IMG/VR virus record: IMGVR_UViG_3300043395_001558
Coordinates: 1 to 20,350 of that record
Strand: one strand, 5' to 3'
DNA length: 20,350 nucleotides
From: a virus
In this document: positions 1 to 6,063 of the stretch, piece by piece
Layout of the letters: each line of letters starts with the position of its first letter
How positions within the stretch are numbered: position 1 is the stretch's first letter
Notes under the pieces: generated by a model
Databases searched by the model: none
Seen by the model: the letters and a program-made list of their open reading frames with translations, nothing else
What the model was told of the DNA's origin: nothing
Position numbers and translations under genes: made by a program

Positions 1-379
1 CGTTAGCCCGATTGCGGAAGCGGAAGCGCGACATCGGGAGCGGCTTGTAGCCGTTGCGGGTCAGCCAGATTTCTCGGAGGCTGTATCCGGCGTGCTTTGC
101 GGTCGTCGGCTCGCAGCGGTCCAGCTCGTAGAACCAGACGTTGCCGCTTTCCACGAGCACGGGGATTTTGTGCGGCGGGCATCCATCCGTTGCGACGACA
201 ACCCCGACGCCGACGCCTTCAACGTGGACGAAGCTCCGGCGAGGGAATCGCCTGATTCGATATGCTTCCAGTTCCTCGCATACCGCCCGGTAACGGGCTA
301 ACAAGTCGCCGGACGACAACCCCTCATCACGTGGTTCTTCCGCGCTGGTTGGCTTCGATAGGGTCTGATTTTCAGGCAT
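1..379 (-). CDS. hypothetical protein, partial (C-terminus beyond the window)
   Basis: An open frame starts with ATG at 379 and runs without a stop off the left edge, giving 126 visible codons. The protein begins MPENQTLSKPTSAEE, has a short helical segment (DLLARYRAVCEELEAYRIRR, about residues 24-43), then a probable beta-rich part (HVEGVGVGVVVATDGCPPHK, then VESGNVWFYELDRC) and a basic end with two FR pairs. I do not recognise the family. It starts four bases after the stop of the gene at 384-884, so it is the fourth member of a tight minus-strand cluster left of the attachment region. The tight spacing and unbroken frame support a real gene; the function is unknown. Confidence 0.6.
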   Translation of the reverse strand, partial: MPENQTLSKPTSAEEPRDEGLSSGDLLARYRAVCEELEAYRIRRFPRRSFVHVEGVGVGVVVATDGCPPHKIPVLVESGNVWFYELDRCEPTTAKHAGYSLREIWLTRNGYKPLPMSRFRFRNRAN

Positions 380-383
380 GGTC

Positions 384-884
384 TTAGGGCTTCGGTTCGG
401 GGTGTGTCGGCTCGGCGTTTCGCCGGCCGCTCGCGGTTCCATTGCTAGGAGTTGCACTGGCTTCGGGTGACTCTTTGGATTGCTTGCCATCACCCGCGTT
501 TTCGCCCTGCTCGCTTTCCGGCTTCGGCAGCATAGACGTTAGCGTCTCAATCCAGCAGCGGACTATGGCGGCCTGCTTTTTCCTAACGGCAACTCCATTT
601 TGGAATCCGGGTATCCATTCCCGCCACGCCGCATCATTCAAGTAATCGGCCGCCTCGGACTCAAAAAACTCGATCATGTCTTCGATGTGCTGCCTCGCCT
701 CCACCGGCGAAACGGCCAAGCTCTGCGGCAAGCCCTCCGCACCGCGCGGTTCCTCCTCACGCTTCGCGTCGGAGAAACCACACGGTGCTCCGGAACCTTC
801 ACCCCGCTCCAGTCGCTTTTCAATCCGGCGTGCAATATCTCGGATGTCCATCAACAGGCTATCGGTCAATTTTCGTTCGATCAT
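384..884 (-). CDS. hypothetical protein, 166 aa
   Basis: Start is the ATG at 884, whose ATGA overlaps the stop of the upstream gene. A good Shine-Dalgarno sequence (AAAGGAG) sits seven bases upstream, unlike most genes to the right. The N-terminus is a charged helix (ERKLTDSLLMDIRDIARRIE). The middle is acidic and helical (HIEDMIEFFESEAADYLNDA, then WREWIPGF and a helix ending CWIETLTSML). The last 40 residues are Glu/Ser/Pro/Gly-rich and look disordered. There is no catalytic motif. A longer in-frame extension reaching 1259 has unnatural composition across the neighbouring gene and is rejected. Family not recognised. Confidence 0.7.
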   Translation of the reverse strand: MIERKLTDSLLMDIRDIARRIEKRLERGEGSGAPCGFSDAKREEEPRGAEGLPQSLAVSPVEARQHIEDMIEFFESEAADYLNDAAWREWIPGFQNGVAVRKKQAAIVRCWIETLTSMLPKPESEQGENAGDGKQSKESPEASATPSNGTASGRRNAEPTHPEPKP

Positions 885-1339
885 ACTTTGCTCCTTTCGG
901 GGGTTACGGTCCGCAGACCTTGGCCGTTGTGCCGAAACAAATGCGGCGTGATGTCCATTGCGTTCATCGAGTGCTTGTCCACTTCGAAGCACGGACCCAC
1001 GACATGGATTCGGTCTTCGTTGATGTCGATCATCAGGGATCGACCGCGCCAATCGATTTCCAGATGTGTCTCGTCCTGTCCACCCCAAGAGTCCGTTGCA
1101 TAGTTGATGCGCTTCGACGTGCGATATTTTAGCGTGATTTCCAGCTTCTCTTTTACCTCGCGGAACGGAGCAGGCACATTCTTGCCGCCCATGATCATGT
1201 CGCAGAGTTCTTGGAGTTCCGATGCGTATTTCCGCTCGCCCTCCGAAGAGGCACAACAAGACGTGGCTGGATCGACCTGGCCTACGTCCTTCTTTTGTGC
1301 GGAGTTTTGGCCCTCCGCTGGCGCTGATTTGCTTTGCAT
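881..1339 (-). CDS. hypothetical protein, 152 aa
   Basis: Start taken at ATG 1339 (MQSKSAPAEGQ), in an AC-rich context (CTAACCGAAACAAAATC before ATG); the stop overlaps the next gene start by four bases. The first 35 residues look disordered. They are followed by a helix (ERKYASELQELCDMIMGG) and a probable beta-rich domain (KLEITLKYRTSKRINYATD, THLEIDWRGRSLMIDINEDR, IHVVGPCFEVDKHSMNAMDI). The domain could be a small binding fold, but I do not recognise it. It belongs to the compact left cluster of unknown genes. An upstream in-frame start at 1426 is possible but would run into the preceding gene. Confidence 0.65.
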   Translation of the reverse strand: MQSKSAPAEGQNSAQKKDVGQVDPATSCCASSEGERKYASELQELCDMIMGGKNVPAPFREVKEKLEITLKYRTSKRINYATDSWGGQDETHLEIDWRGRSLMIDINEDRIHVVGPCFEVDKHSMNAMDITPHLFRHNGQGLRTVTPERSKV

Positions 1340-1374
1340 GATTTTGTTTCGGTTAGTCGGCCAGTCGCCAGCAC

Positions 1375-1938
1375 TTAGACGTTCGTGGTTTCCTTCACGG
1401 CGGCGAGGGCGACACACTGCGGGCAAGTGACCGAGTCGTCAGGATAGTGGCACTCGTGGTTCCGGAGAGCAGCCGCCAGCGCGTCCCGCTGGTCGCGGGC
1501 CTCGGCGAGATGGCGTTCGAGGTTCTCGGACACGTTTTTATGAACGTGATACGTTAGATTGCCACCGGTCGTGCGGGACATTTCCTGTCTCGCCGCATCC
1601 GTGATCGGCGTCGGGCGCTCGGCGGGCCGCATTGCAGAAACCGGGCATCCCGGGCCGTCGCTTTCGCCACGCGGGGTGGCGTGGCGTCGCTTCCACTCGC
1701 GTTCAATCGCCCCGCAGTCGCAAAGCAGCGCGGGTCCGGATAGCGGATGCCATCCCGGCACGCTGGAACACTTCGGGTCATGGTCGAGCGACGGCCCCAC
1801 CGAGTGCTGAATGTCCCACGCGTCGCCGAACGTCAAACCGGGCGCGTGCTCGGGCTCGTCCTGTCCGCAGTTTGTCCGCAATTCGCCGCAAATGTCCTCA
1901 CGGCCCTTCGATTCATTCTGTATGTCGTTGGTGTTCAT
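1375..1938 (-). CDS. hypothetical Cys-containing protein, 187 aa
   Basis: Start chosen at ATG 1938 (MNTNDIQNES); the longer frame to 2004 would read through the tRNA-like attachment core. The N-terminal third is polar, with a segment (ICGELRTNCGQDEPEH) encoded by the left repeat of the attachment region. A middle part has LLCDCGAIEREWKRR. The C-terminal half has a phage-style helix (SENLERHLAEARDQRDALAAALRNHE) followed by a Cys/His cluster (HECHYPDDSVTCPQC) that could bind zinc. The helix-plus-CxxC layout recalls small accessory phage proteins, but I cannot name a family. It is the first gene left of the putative attP, with a candidate promoter just upstream. Confidence 0.6.
   Translation of the reverse strand: MNTNDIQNESKGREDICGELRTNCGQDEPEHAPGLTFGDAWDIQHSVGPSLDHDPKCSSVPGWHPLSGPALLCDCGAIEREWKRRHATPRGESDGPGCPVSAMRPAERPTPITDAARQEMSRTTGGNLTYHVHKNVSENLERHLAEARDQRDALAAALRNHECHYPDDSVTCPQCVALAAVKETTNV
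1862..1890 (+). repeat. left arm-type repeats of putative attP
   Basis: On the plus strand TGTCCGCA occurs at 1862 and 1873 (11-base period), followed by a degenerate TCGCCGCA at 1883. The 22-base unit starting at 1862 differs at only two positions from the unit starting at 2094 on the other side of the tRNA-like core, in the same orientation. Tandem, helically phased short repeats on both sides of a core are typical of arm-type binding sites for tyrosine integrases. The repeat overlaps the 5' coding part of the gene starting at 1938. Confidence 0.5.
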
Positions 1939-1946
1939 GTGTTTGT

Positions 1947-1974
1947 AATCTATCAGAATTTCAATTTTCCGCAA
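1947..1974 (-). promoter_or_regulatory. candidate promoter for the left gene cluster
   Basis: On the minus strand a TTGCGG box (1969-1974) is followed after 16 bases by TAGATT (1947-1952). Transcription would start about 1940, almost at the ATG at 1938, giving a very short leader. The stretch is clearly more AT-rich than its surroundings. It is a pattern match only. Confidence 0.3.
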
Positions 1975-1992
1975 TCTCCCGCGAAGGTCGGC

Positions 1993-2044
1993 CGTCAGGC
2001 TCATAACCTGAAGGTCGTCAGTTCAAATCTGGCCCCCGCAACCA
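1993..2044 (+). other. attachment-site core: 3' half of initiator tRNA-Met (CAT)
   Basis: The plus strand holds a near-perfect 3' half of a bacterial initiator tRNA. It has an anticodon stem-loop TCAGG-CTCATAA-CCTGA (anticodon CAT), the variable segment AGGTC, a T arm GTCAG-TTCAAAT-CTGGC with all five pairs intact, the acceptor strand CCCCGCA, discriminator A and encoded CCA (2042-2044). A72/A73 are typical of initiator tRNA. The outermost of its three conserved anticodon-stem G:C pairs is A:U here. The bases left of 1993 do not form a D arm or a 5' acceptor strand, so this is not an intact tRNA gene. Such fragments are the usual identity block of phages that integrate into tRNA genes. Confidence 0.75.
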
Positions 2045-2058
2045 TTATTATCAAGGAC

Positions 2059-2493
2059 TTACGGCCCCGGATCATCTCCGGGGCCGTTTTCGTTGTCCGC
2101 AGATTGTCCGCAGTTAGAGCGGATGAAGTCGCGGGCGATCAGGTAGATGGCGCGGGCTTCCTCCACGGAACGGATGTGTGCGGTGTGATACTGCCGACCG
2201 GTCCGCTCTGAAAGGTGCCGGTAAATCGCCGCTCTCTTCACCGTGCCGGATTTCCATGCCGGGTCGATCAGAGCGTGGATGTGCTGGCGGGCGTTGCGCA
2301 CGTCGTCGTTCGGAATGCAGCCTAGAGGCCGGGTCCGGTCGGCGGTCTTGTGATGGCAGCCGACATGGTTTCCGCACGCGTCACACTTCCAAAACGGAAT
2401 GTCCGCAAGATCGGCGCGTCGAGGGTAAATCTCCGCGCCGTTGGTGAGCCTTGCGGTGACCTTAGCAGCGCATTCGCAGCAATAGAGGTTCAC
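2059..2493 (-). CDS. zinc-finger protein (DUF3268-like), 144 aa
   Basis: Start is GTG at 2493, overlapping the upstream stop as GTGA. The protein opens with a zinc ribbon: CCEC at residues 5-8, CDAC at 37-40 and further His/Cys (HVGCHHK) just after. The following helical region (NARQHIHALIDPAWKSG, then RAAIYRHLSERTGRQYHTAHI) resembles the small phage proteins annotated as zinc-finger-containing DUF3268, which carry a CC.C ribbon plus an R.YH-type segment. That assignment is from memory. The last 25 residues are polar and are encoded over the attP repeats and plus-strand terminator, so the C-terminus may be constrained by those sites. Probable nucleic-acid binding; role unknown. Confidence 0.65.
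   Translation of the reverse strand: MNLYCCECAAKVTARLTNGAEIYPRRADLADIPFWKCDACGNHVGCHHKTADRTRPLGCIPNDDVRNARQHIHALIDPAWKSGTVKRAAIYRHLSERTGRQYHTAHIRSVEEARAIYLIARDFIRSNCGQSADNENGPGDDPGP
2061..2090 (+). terminator. rho-independent terminator after the tRNA-like core
   Basis: An 11-bp perfect GC-rich stem (2061-2071 with 2077-2087), a five-base loop (TCATC) and a T run ending at 2090 lie 16 bases after the tRNA-like CCA on the plus strand. Only the plus direction has the T run. This is what would terminate a tRNA transcript restored on integration. The hairpin overlaps the last codons of the minus-strand gene ending at 2059. Confidence 0.75.
2093..2113 (+). repeat. right arm-type repeats of putative attP
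   Basis: TTGTCCGCAG occurs at 2093-2102 and again at 2104-2113, an 11-base period matching the left repeats at 1862-1880. The pair lies about 50 bases right of the tRNA-like core. It is also coding sequence for the C-terminus of the zinc-finger gene (IRSNCGQSADN). Matching arms on both sides favour an attP arrangement over a single prophage end. Confidence 0.5.
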
Positions 2494-2723
2494 GTTGTTG
2501 GCGGTTGGGGTTGGGGTTGGTTGTCGCGGAGCCGCACCGAGAAGGTCTTCGGCCCCGCGTGCTGAATGTCGAACATCTCGAACTCACGAGTCGGGAGATG
2601 AATCGCGAGGTGGGTGGCGGCTTCTTCCGTGAGGGTGACGCTCGCGCCCTTGATCGGCCCGGCTGCTTGGCAGGCGTTCACCAGGCACTGGCAGAGGTCG
2701 GTGAACTTCGGGATGTGTTTCAT
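2490..2723 (-). CDS. small phage protein, paralogue of the 65-aa gene at 3787-3984 (77 aa)
   Basis: Start at ATG 2723 overlaps the SprT-like gene stop by four bases. Residues 16-68 match the protein at 3787-3984 closely: both have NACQA, KGASVT, REF and FDIQH.GPK.F.V.L in the same order and spacing. The predicted fold is one helix followed by beta strands. The last ten residues (NQPQPQPPTT) are low-complexity. They coincide with the A/C-rich CAACC leader in front of the next gene's GTG start, so they are probably by-products of that leader. Function unknown; the duplication is clear at both protein and nucleotide level. Confidence 0.75.
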   Translation of the reverse strand: MKHIPKFTDLCQCLVNACQAAGPIKGASVTLTEEAATHLAIHLPTREFEMFDIQHAGPKTFSVRLRDNQPQPQPPTT

Positions 2724-3385
2724 TCGTCCCCCTCCCCGTCGATTCCTTCGACCTCCATGCTGCCGTGTGTAGGACACTGAGCCCCGAGTTCGAGTGCCCA
2801 CTTGCGCGAGAGCCGGACGGTGTAGCCGCACTCATCGCAGCACGCCTTGAGCATGCGGGTCGTCTGCTTTTTCTTCTGGTTCGAGCTTCCGCCCTCGTCG
2901 TCTTCGGTGCCGGCGTCCGGTGCGCCTTCTTGGCTCGGGCGAACACCACCACGGAACATGAGCGGAGCGTGAGGAATCGGGCCGAGCGTTTCGAGCATTG
3001 GAGCCACCCACGACTTGAACTCGTCACCAGGTATCGAATCCGTGTATGGGCGGAGCAGCCCGAGCTTTGCCATCATCACGGCGAAGTCGCCCTTGTGCTG
3101 GCACTTGAAACCGACGGCCGTGTGAATCAGCTCGTGGCACAGGATCGCGGCGAGCTTGTCGAAGTCGTCGAGGTCAGGAACGATGAAGATTTCGAAGTGC
3201 TGGTCGGCGCTCAGGTGCCTGTTCCACGCCTCGCCTTGAGCATTCGAGTTCCGGCCTGCGGAGGTGAATCCAATGCTCACGCGGAATGGCGGGAGCGGTC
3301 GGCCGAGTTCTTCGAAGCGGGGAGCCATCAGCGCGGCCAGCTTGTTCAGCCACGTCTCGCGGGTCTCATTGGTTGGTGCTTTCAT
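2720..3385 (-). CDS. SprT-like zinc metalloprotease-fold protein, 221 aa
   Basis: Starts at ATG 3385 behind CATCCAACCA. The HExxH motif is HELIH at residues 84-88, with a third histidine at 97 (QHKGDF), as in SprT/Spartan-like proteins. A C-terminal zinc ribbon has C183 and C186 (CDECGY) paired with C204 and H207 (CPTHG). Between them lies an acidic, Gly-rich linker (about 150-172). The catalytic Glu85 is intact. Cellular SprT/Spartan proteins act on DNA-protein crosslinks; a phage version could clear proteins from replicating DNA or attack host factors, which is inference. A substrate cannot be read from the sequence. It heads a subgroup with its own candidate promoter upstream. Confidence 0.8.
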   Translation of the reverse strand: MKAPTNETRETWLNKLAALMAPRFEELGRPLPPFRVSIGFTSAGRNSNAQGEAWNRHLSADQHFEIFIVPDLDDFDKLAAILCHELIHTAVGFKCQHKGDFAVMMAKLGLLRPYTDSIPGDEFKSWVAPMLETLGPIPHAPLMFRGGVRPSQEGAPDAGTEDDEGGSSNQKKKQTTRMLKACCDECGYTVRLSRKWALELGAQCPTHGSMEVEGIDGEGDE

Positions 3386-3401
3386 TGGTTGGATGCGGGG
3401 A

Positions 3402-3441
3402 GTATTACCCGCGACGGCGTTTAAACAAGGAAAATTTTCAG
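3402..3441 (-). promoter_or_regulatory. candidate promoter with AT-rich upstream element
   Basis: The minus strand has the sequence GAAAATTTTCCTTG (about 3427-3440), then TTGTTT (3423-3428) and, after 15 bases, TAATAC (3402-3407). The AT-rich block resembles those at 7984-7998 and 8005-8020, also upstream of a gene start. The 15-base spacer is short. It overlaps the last codons of the 55-aa gene. Confidence 0.35.
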
Positions 3442-3605
3442 CGAGTTCCGGGCCGGGGCTGCGGGACCTTGGGGAGCGAGGACCGACGCGGGGGAGGTGC
3501 CCCGCATCGGTCGCATTGCTCGCCGGGTTTCGTCGGCATCCCGCAGTAGTCGCAACGTGGGCGGCTCGGTGGCCGTGGTGGCGGTGGTGGCGGAATGAAT
3601 CCCAT
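3438..3605 (-). CDS. small zinc-ribbon protein, 55 aa
   Basis: ATG at 3605, two bases after the upstream gene stop; TGA at 3440-3438. The protein starts MGFI, followed by a polyproline run (residues 5-10). It then has two CxxC knuckles (CDYCG at 18-22 and CDRCG at 31-35) and ends with a basic, Pro-rich tail. The two CxxC pairs are consistent with one zinc ribbon. Tight packing between neighbours supports it as real despite its size. Small phage zinc ribbons often bind nucleic acid or host RNA polymerase and nucleases, but no partner can be inferred here. Confidence 0.65.
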   Translation of the reverse strand: MGFIPPPPPPRPPSRPRCDYCGMPTKPGEQCDRCGAPPPRRSSLPKVPQPRPGTR

Positions 3606-3607
3606 GG

Positions 3608-3790
3608 TCAGGATTGGGGTTTGCGTTTCGACGCCAGCGCCTTCACCGAGTCGGCCAGCAACCGCGCCGCCATGTTGCGCCAGTAGGCGCGACGGTGGAC
3701 AGCGCGGCCGGTGTAGCCGCTCGCCTTGCGCCAGTCCGCGTCGATACGTTCGAGGTGATCGGCCAGGGCGTTGACGGTGTCGGAGGTCAT
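3608..3790 (-). CDS. hypothetical protein, 60 aa
   Basis: ATG at 3790 overlaps the stop of the upstream paralogue gene by four bases. The protein is entirely helical by composition, with many Ala, Arg and Leu (DTVNALADHLERIDADWRK, then RRAYWRNMAARLLADSVKAL). It is basic and could form a helical hairpin. No family recognised. The overlap with its upstream neighbour and two-base gap to the zinc-ribbon gene support co-translation in the early operon. Confidence 0.65.
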   Translation of the reverse strand: MTSDTVNALADHLERIDADWRKASGYTGRAVHRRAYWRNMAARLLADSVKALASKRKPQS

Positions 3791-3984
3791 GGCTTGAGCT
3801 TGACGGTGAAGATTTTCGGCCCGGAGTGCTGGATGTCGAACAACTGGAATTCGCGAGGCGGAAGCAAGGCCATCGAGCTCGTGGTTTCCAGCGTGATCGT
3901 GACCGACGCGCCCTTGACCGTTTCGACGGCTTGGCAGGCGTTGATGAGCGCCATCGTGCCGGATGAGTATTTCGGGCGGCTCAT
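3787..3984 (-). CDS. small phage protein, paralogue of the gene at 2490-2723 (65 aa)
   Basis: ATG at 3984 overlaps the ASCH-like gene stop (ATGA). The sequence MSRPKYSSGTMALINACQ leads into the shared core with KGASVTIT, PPREFQLFDIQH and SGPKIFTVKLKP. It lacks the Q/P/T tail of its paralogue. The conserved KGASV and FDIQHxGPK blocks suggest a defined small domain retained in both copies. Three genes separate the copies, so the event was either a dispersed duplication or a tandem one followed by insertions. Function not known. Confidence 0.75.
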   Translation of the reverse strand: MSRPKYSSGTMALINACQAVETVKGASVTITLETTSSMALLPPREFQLFDIQHSGPKIFTVKLKP

Positions 3985-4376
3985 GGCTTCACGGGGTTCG
4001 GGTTGATGTCCTCGGGTGTCGCCAGCCGGAACCGCATCAGCGCCTTCGTGACGGTCTGGCCTTGCGGCACCACGGCGGCGAACCAGTTGTGCAACTCGAT
4101 GCTGTCCCGGAAACCTTCCGTCCCGAACAGCGGCCGGTTGCTCACGTAGGTGACCGAGAAGACGCACCCAAACCCTGTGTTGGTGATTTCAATGTCGGTG
4201 GTTTCCTCGACCACGACCGGCGCAATCTCGACCTGCTTCGATCGGTAGGGCTTCCCCTCCCACCGGAACAGCATGATAGGCTTGTCCACTGGCCAAGGCT
4301 TGTCCCGGATCGTCGTGACCTTCCGGCCTTCCAGCACGGCCGACGTGAATCGTTCGTTGAGCGGGCGGCGGATCAT
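3981..4376 (-). CDS. ASCH-domain-like protein, 131 aa
   Basis: ATG at 4376 overlaps the upstream gene stop by four bases. Residues 1-45 (FTSAVLEGRKVTTIRDKPWP, then KPIMLFRWEGK) match the ASCH pattern of a G(R/K)K.(Q/T)T.R loop followed by a strand. The later EGFRDSIELHNWF (about 88-99) fits the typical ASCH helix after a GF motif. ASCH domains are PUA-related beta-barrels that bind or process RNA and modified nucleosides. In phages they are common small accessory proteins without a settled role. The catalytic Lys/Asp set of the amidohydrolase subgroup cannot be confirmed by eye. Confidence 0.6.
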   Translation of the reverse strand: MIRRPLNERFTSAVLEGRKVTTIRDKPWPVDKPIMLFRWEGKPYRSKQVEIAPVVVEETTDIEITNTGFGCVFSVTYVSNRPLFGTEGFRDSIELHNWFAAVVPQGQTVTKALMRFRLATPEDINPNPVKP

Positions 4377-5338
4377 GACTCGGGCTGGTTCGGTTTGAGC
4401 TCGGGCAGGGCAAGGATCGCGTCGCAAGCCTTGTCGTAACCGGATGATCCGGTCCCTTGATCGTAGAGCCAGCCGTCGAAGGTTCCGCGCATGTCCTCGA
4501 TCTTCACACGGAGCGCCGTGAGTTGGCCTTTCCAGTGAGCAGCCTCGGCATCGGCGCTTTCTGCCGCAATGCGGTAGTCGTTGCATTTTTCCGCCCGTCG
4601 CTGCCACTCATCCCTCGCAGCCTCCGCCATCGCCAGACGGTTCTTGATCGCCGTGATGGCCTCGTCGAACGGCATCGTGTTCCAGTCTTCACCGAGCGCG
4701 TCGGAAATCCTCTTGATTCCGGCGTCAACACGGGCGAGGTCTGCCTTCGCGGCCTCATAGGCATTTTTATCGACTACCATGCTCGGCCATTTCTCCGCGA
4801 CTTCGGCCTTGATCCGCTCCGCCTCCGCCTTCCACCCCTCCGCGTCGGACCGGTAGCGGTCAACGTCGGTTTGTGTGACCGCGGGCGGCGGCTCCGATTC
4901 CGTTTCCGCAACATCGACCACCGCGCCTTTCTTCGGCGGATTGATCATGTCGAGGAACGAATCCACCAACCGGCGACGCCTCGGTGTGTCGGCCGTTTCG
5001 CTGACCCACGCGGCGACAATCTGCTTGACCAGCGCGACGAGCCGGTTGATCCGGCCGTTGACCGCCTCCATGCGGTGCTGATACTCGGACGAGTCGATGG
5101 CATGGGCAGCGTCCTCGTGCGGGTGGGTAGCGAGGATGTTGAGCGGCGGGTGGGTTGATGCCTCCACGCGAAGCGCGACGCATCCGCCGTTGTTGATCGC
5201 GATCAGCTCTTCCGCGTTCGGTCTCCAAAACGACCAGACGGCGTCTTTATCGCGTGCGATGTGGAGGTCATTGACGGCTTCCGAGCCGATGGGTGCCTTG
5301 AGAACGTCGTTGCAGTGCGGGTGTTTGATCGGTGTCAT
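4373..5338 (-). CDS. hypothetical coiled-coil protein, 321 aa
   Basis: ATG at 5338, preceded by CCACCACCAACCA and overlapping the clamp-like gene stop by four bases. The first 70 residues contain HPHCNDVLKAPIGSEA and a probable alpha/beta part (LIAINNGGCVALRVEAS). Residues about 75-130 are helical (HRMEAVNGRINRLVALVKQI), then comes a Pro/Glu linker. From about 150 to 300 there are charged heptad-like helices (YRSDAEGWKAEAERIKAEVAEKW, EWQRRAEKCNDYRIAAESA). The C-terminus (AILALPELKPNQPES) resembles short phage proteins with mixed helices and no catalytic site. I do not recognise the family. It could be a structural or scaffolding partner in replication. Confidence 0.7.
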   Translation of the reverse strand: MTPIKHPHCNDVLKAPIGSEAVNDLHIARDKDAVWSFWRPNAEELIAINNGGCVALRVEASTHPPLNILATHPHEDAAHAIDSSEYQHRMEAVNGRINRLVALVKQIVAAWVSETADTPRRRRLVDSFLDMINPPKKGAVVDVAETESEPPPAVTQTDVDRYRSDAEGWKAEAERIKAEVAEKWPSMVVDKNAYEAAKADLARVDAGIKRISDALGEDWNTMPFDEAITAIKNRLAMAEAARDEWQRRAEKCNDYRIAAESADAEAAHWKGQLTALRVKIEDMRGTFDGWLYDQGTGSSGYDKACDAILALPELKPNQPES

Positions 5339-6063
5339 TGGTTGGTGGTGGTTTCGGTTTGGGGTTGAGTGGTCGTTTCCGCGGCTGCCTTGGCAGCGGC
5401 TTCGGCGGCGGCTCGTTTGGCGATTTCGGCTTCGACCTTGGCGTCGAGGCACTTCATGAGCAGTGGATGAATCGCGATGGGATCGCTGTCGGATCGCATC
5501 GGCATCAGGATTGCGAACGCCTCGCCAGATTTGGATGTGACATAGATCGGCGGCTTGTAGCCGGGAGCCTGAAACCCGTCGGGATCGAGGTGCAGCGTCA
5601 GGCCATCGTCGCCGAACGACTTGGCGATGCGTGCCAGTAACGCGACGTTGATTGTGAGCCGCTTCGTCATCGGCTTTGGGTCTTCCAACACCTGATGCCA
5701 CTTCGGGAAGTTGCCGTCGATTTCCTTCACGGTGGTGAGGTCAAGGTCCTTGTCCGTAATGGTGACGGTGCCGAACGTCGCGACCGGATCGGCCTCCGGG
5801 ATTGGGTCGATGCGGAGCGTGTCGATGACCGAGCGGCGAGACCGCTTTCCTCGCGACTTCGGGAATGCCTTCATCATCGCCCTGGTCGGGATCAAGGCAG
5901 GCCTGTTGGTGTCCTCTTCGGACAGTTCGACGGTCGAGGCCATGAACACACGGCCATCGGTGGCGACCGCGATTCCGTCCTCGATCTTCACGCCGTTGAG
6001 GACAAATCGGGTCTGGTCAGAGCTGGCGCAGTGCGCCGGGTTGATTCCATGTGGTAGTTTCAT
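5335..6063 (-). CDS. shortened DnaN-like (beta) sliding clamp homologue, 242 aa
   Basis: ATG at 6063, directly after ACACCAACCA. Residues 12-128 follow domain II of bacterial DNA polymerase III beta: DQTRFVLNGVKIEDG, then VATDGR at 33-38, LIPTRAMMKAF at 57-67, and DGNFPKWHQVL at 116-126 (E. coli has DGRFPDYRRVL). Residues 138-190 follow the end of domain III, finishing AFAILMPMR at 182-190, close to YVVMPMRL of E. coli. Domain I and part of domain III are missing; the normal clamp is about 370 residues. A further 50 residues form an Ala/Lys helix and a TTTQPQTETTTNQ tail. It probably contacts DNA polymerase or clamp-binding proteins. Whether it forms a ring is unknown. Confidence 0.75.
   Translation of the reverse strand: MKLPHGINPAHCASSDQTRFVLNGVKIEDGIAVATDGRVFMASTVELSEEDTNRPALIPTRAMMKAFPKSRGKRSRRSVIDTLRIDPIPEADPVATFGTVTITDKDLDLTTVKEIDGNFPKWHQVLEDPKPMTKRLTINVALLARIAKSFGDDGLTLHLDPDGFQAPGYKPPIYVTSKSGEAFAILMPMRSDSDPIAIHPLLMKCLDAKVEAEIAKRAAAEAAAKAAAETTTQPQTETTTNQ

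Noticed and set aside
384-1259. Extended 291-residue version of the gene at 384-884
   Set aside because: The extra N-terminal 125 residues are out of frame with, and opposite in composition to, the better gene at 881-1339; the ATG at 884 has an SD and ATGA overlap.
1968-2044. Complete tRNA-Met gene
   Set aside because: Only the 3' part pairs. The sequence before 1993 forms neither a D arm nor the 5' acceptor strand.
2059-2493. Integrase next to the attachment site
   Set aside because: The gene here is a 144-residue zinc-finger protein without the R..HxxR..Y residues of tyrosine recombinases or a serine recombinase motif.
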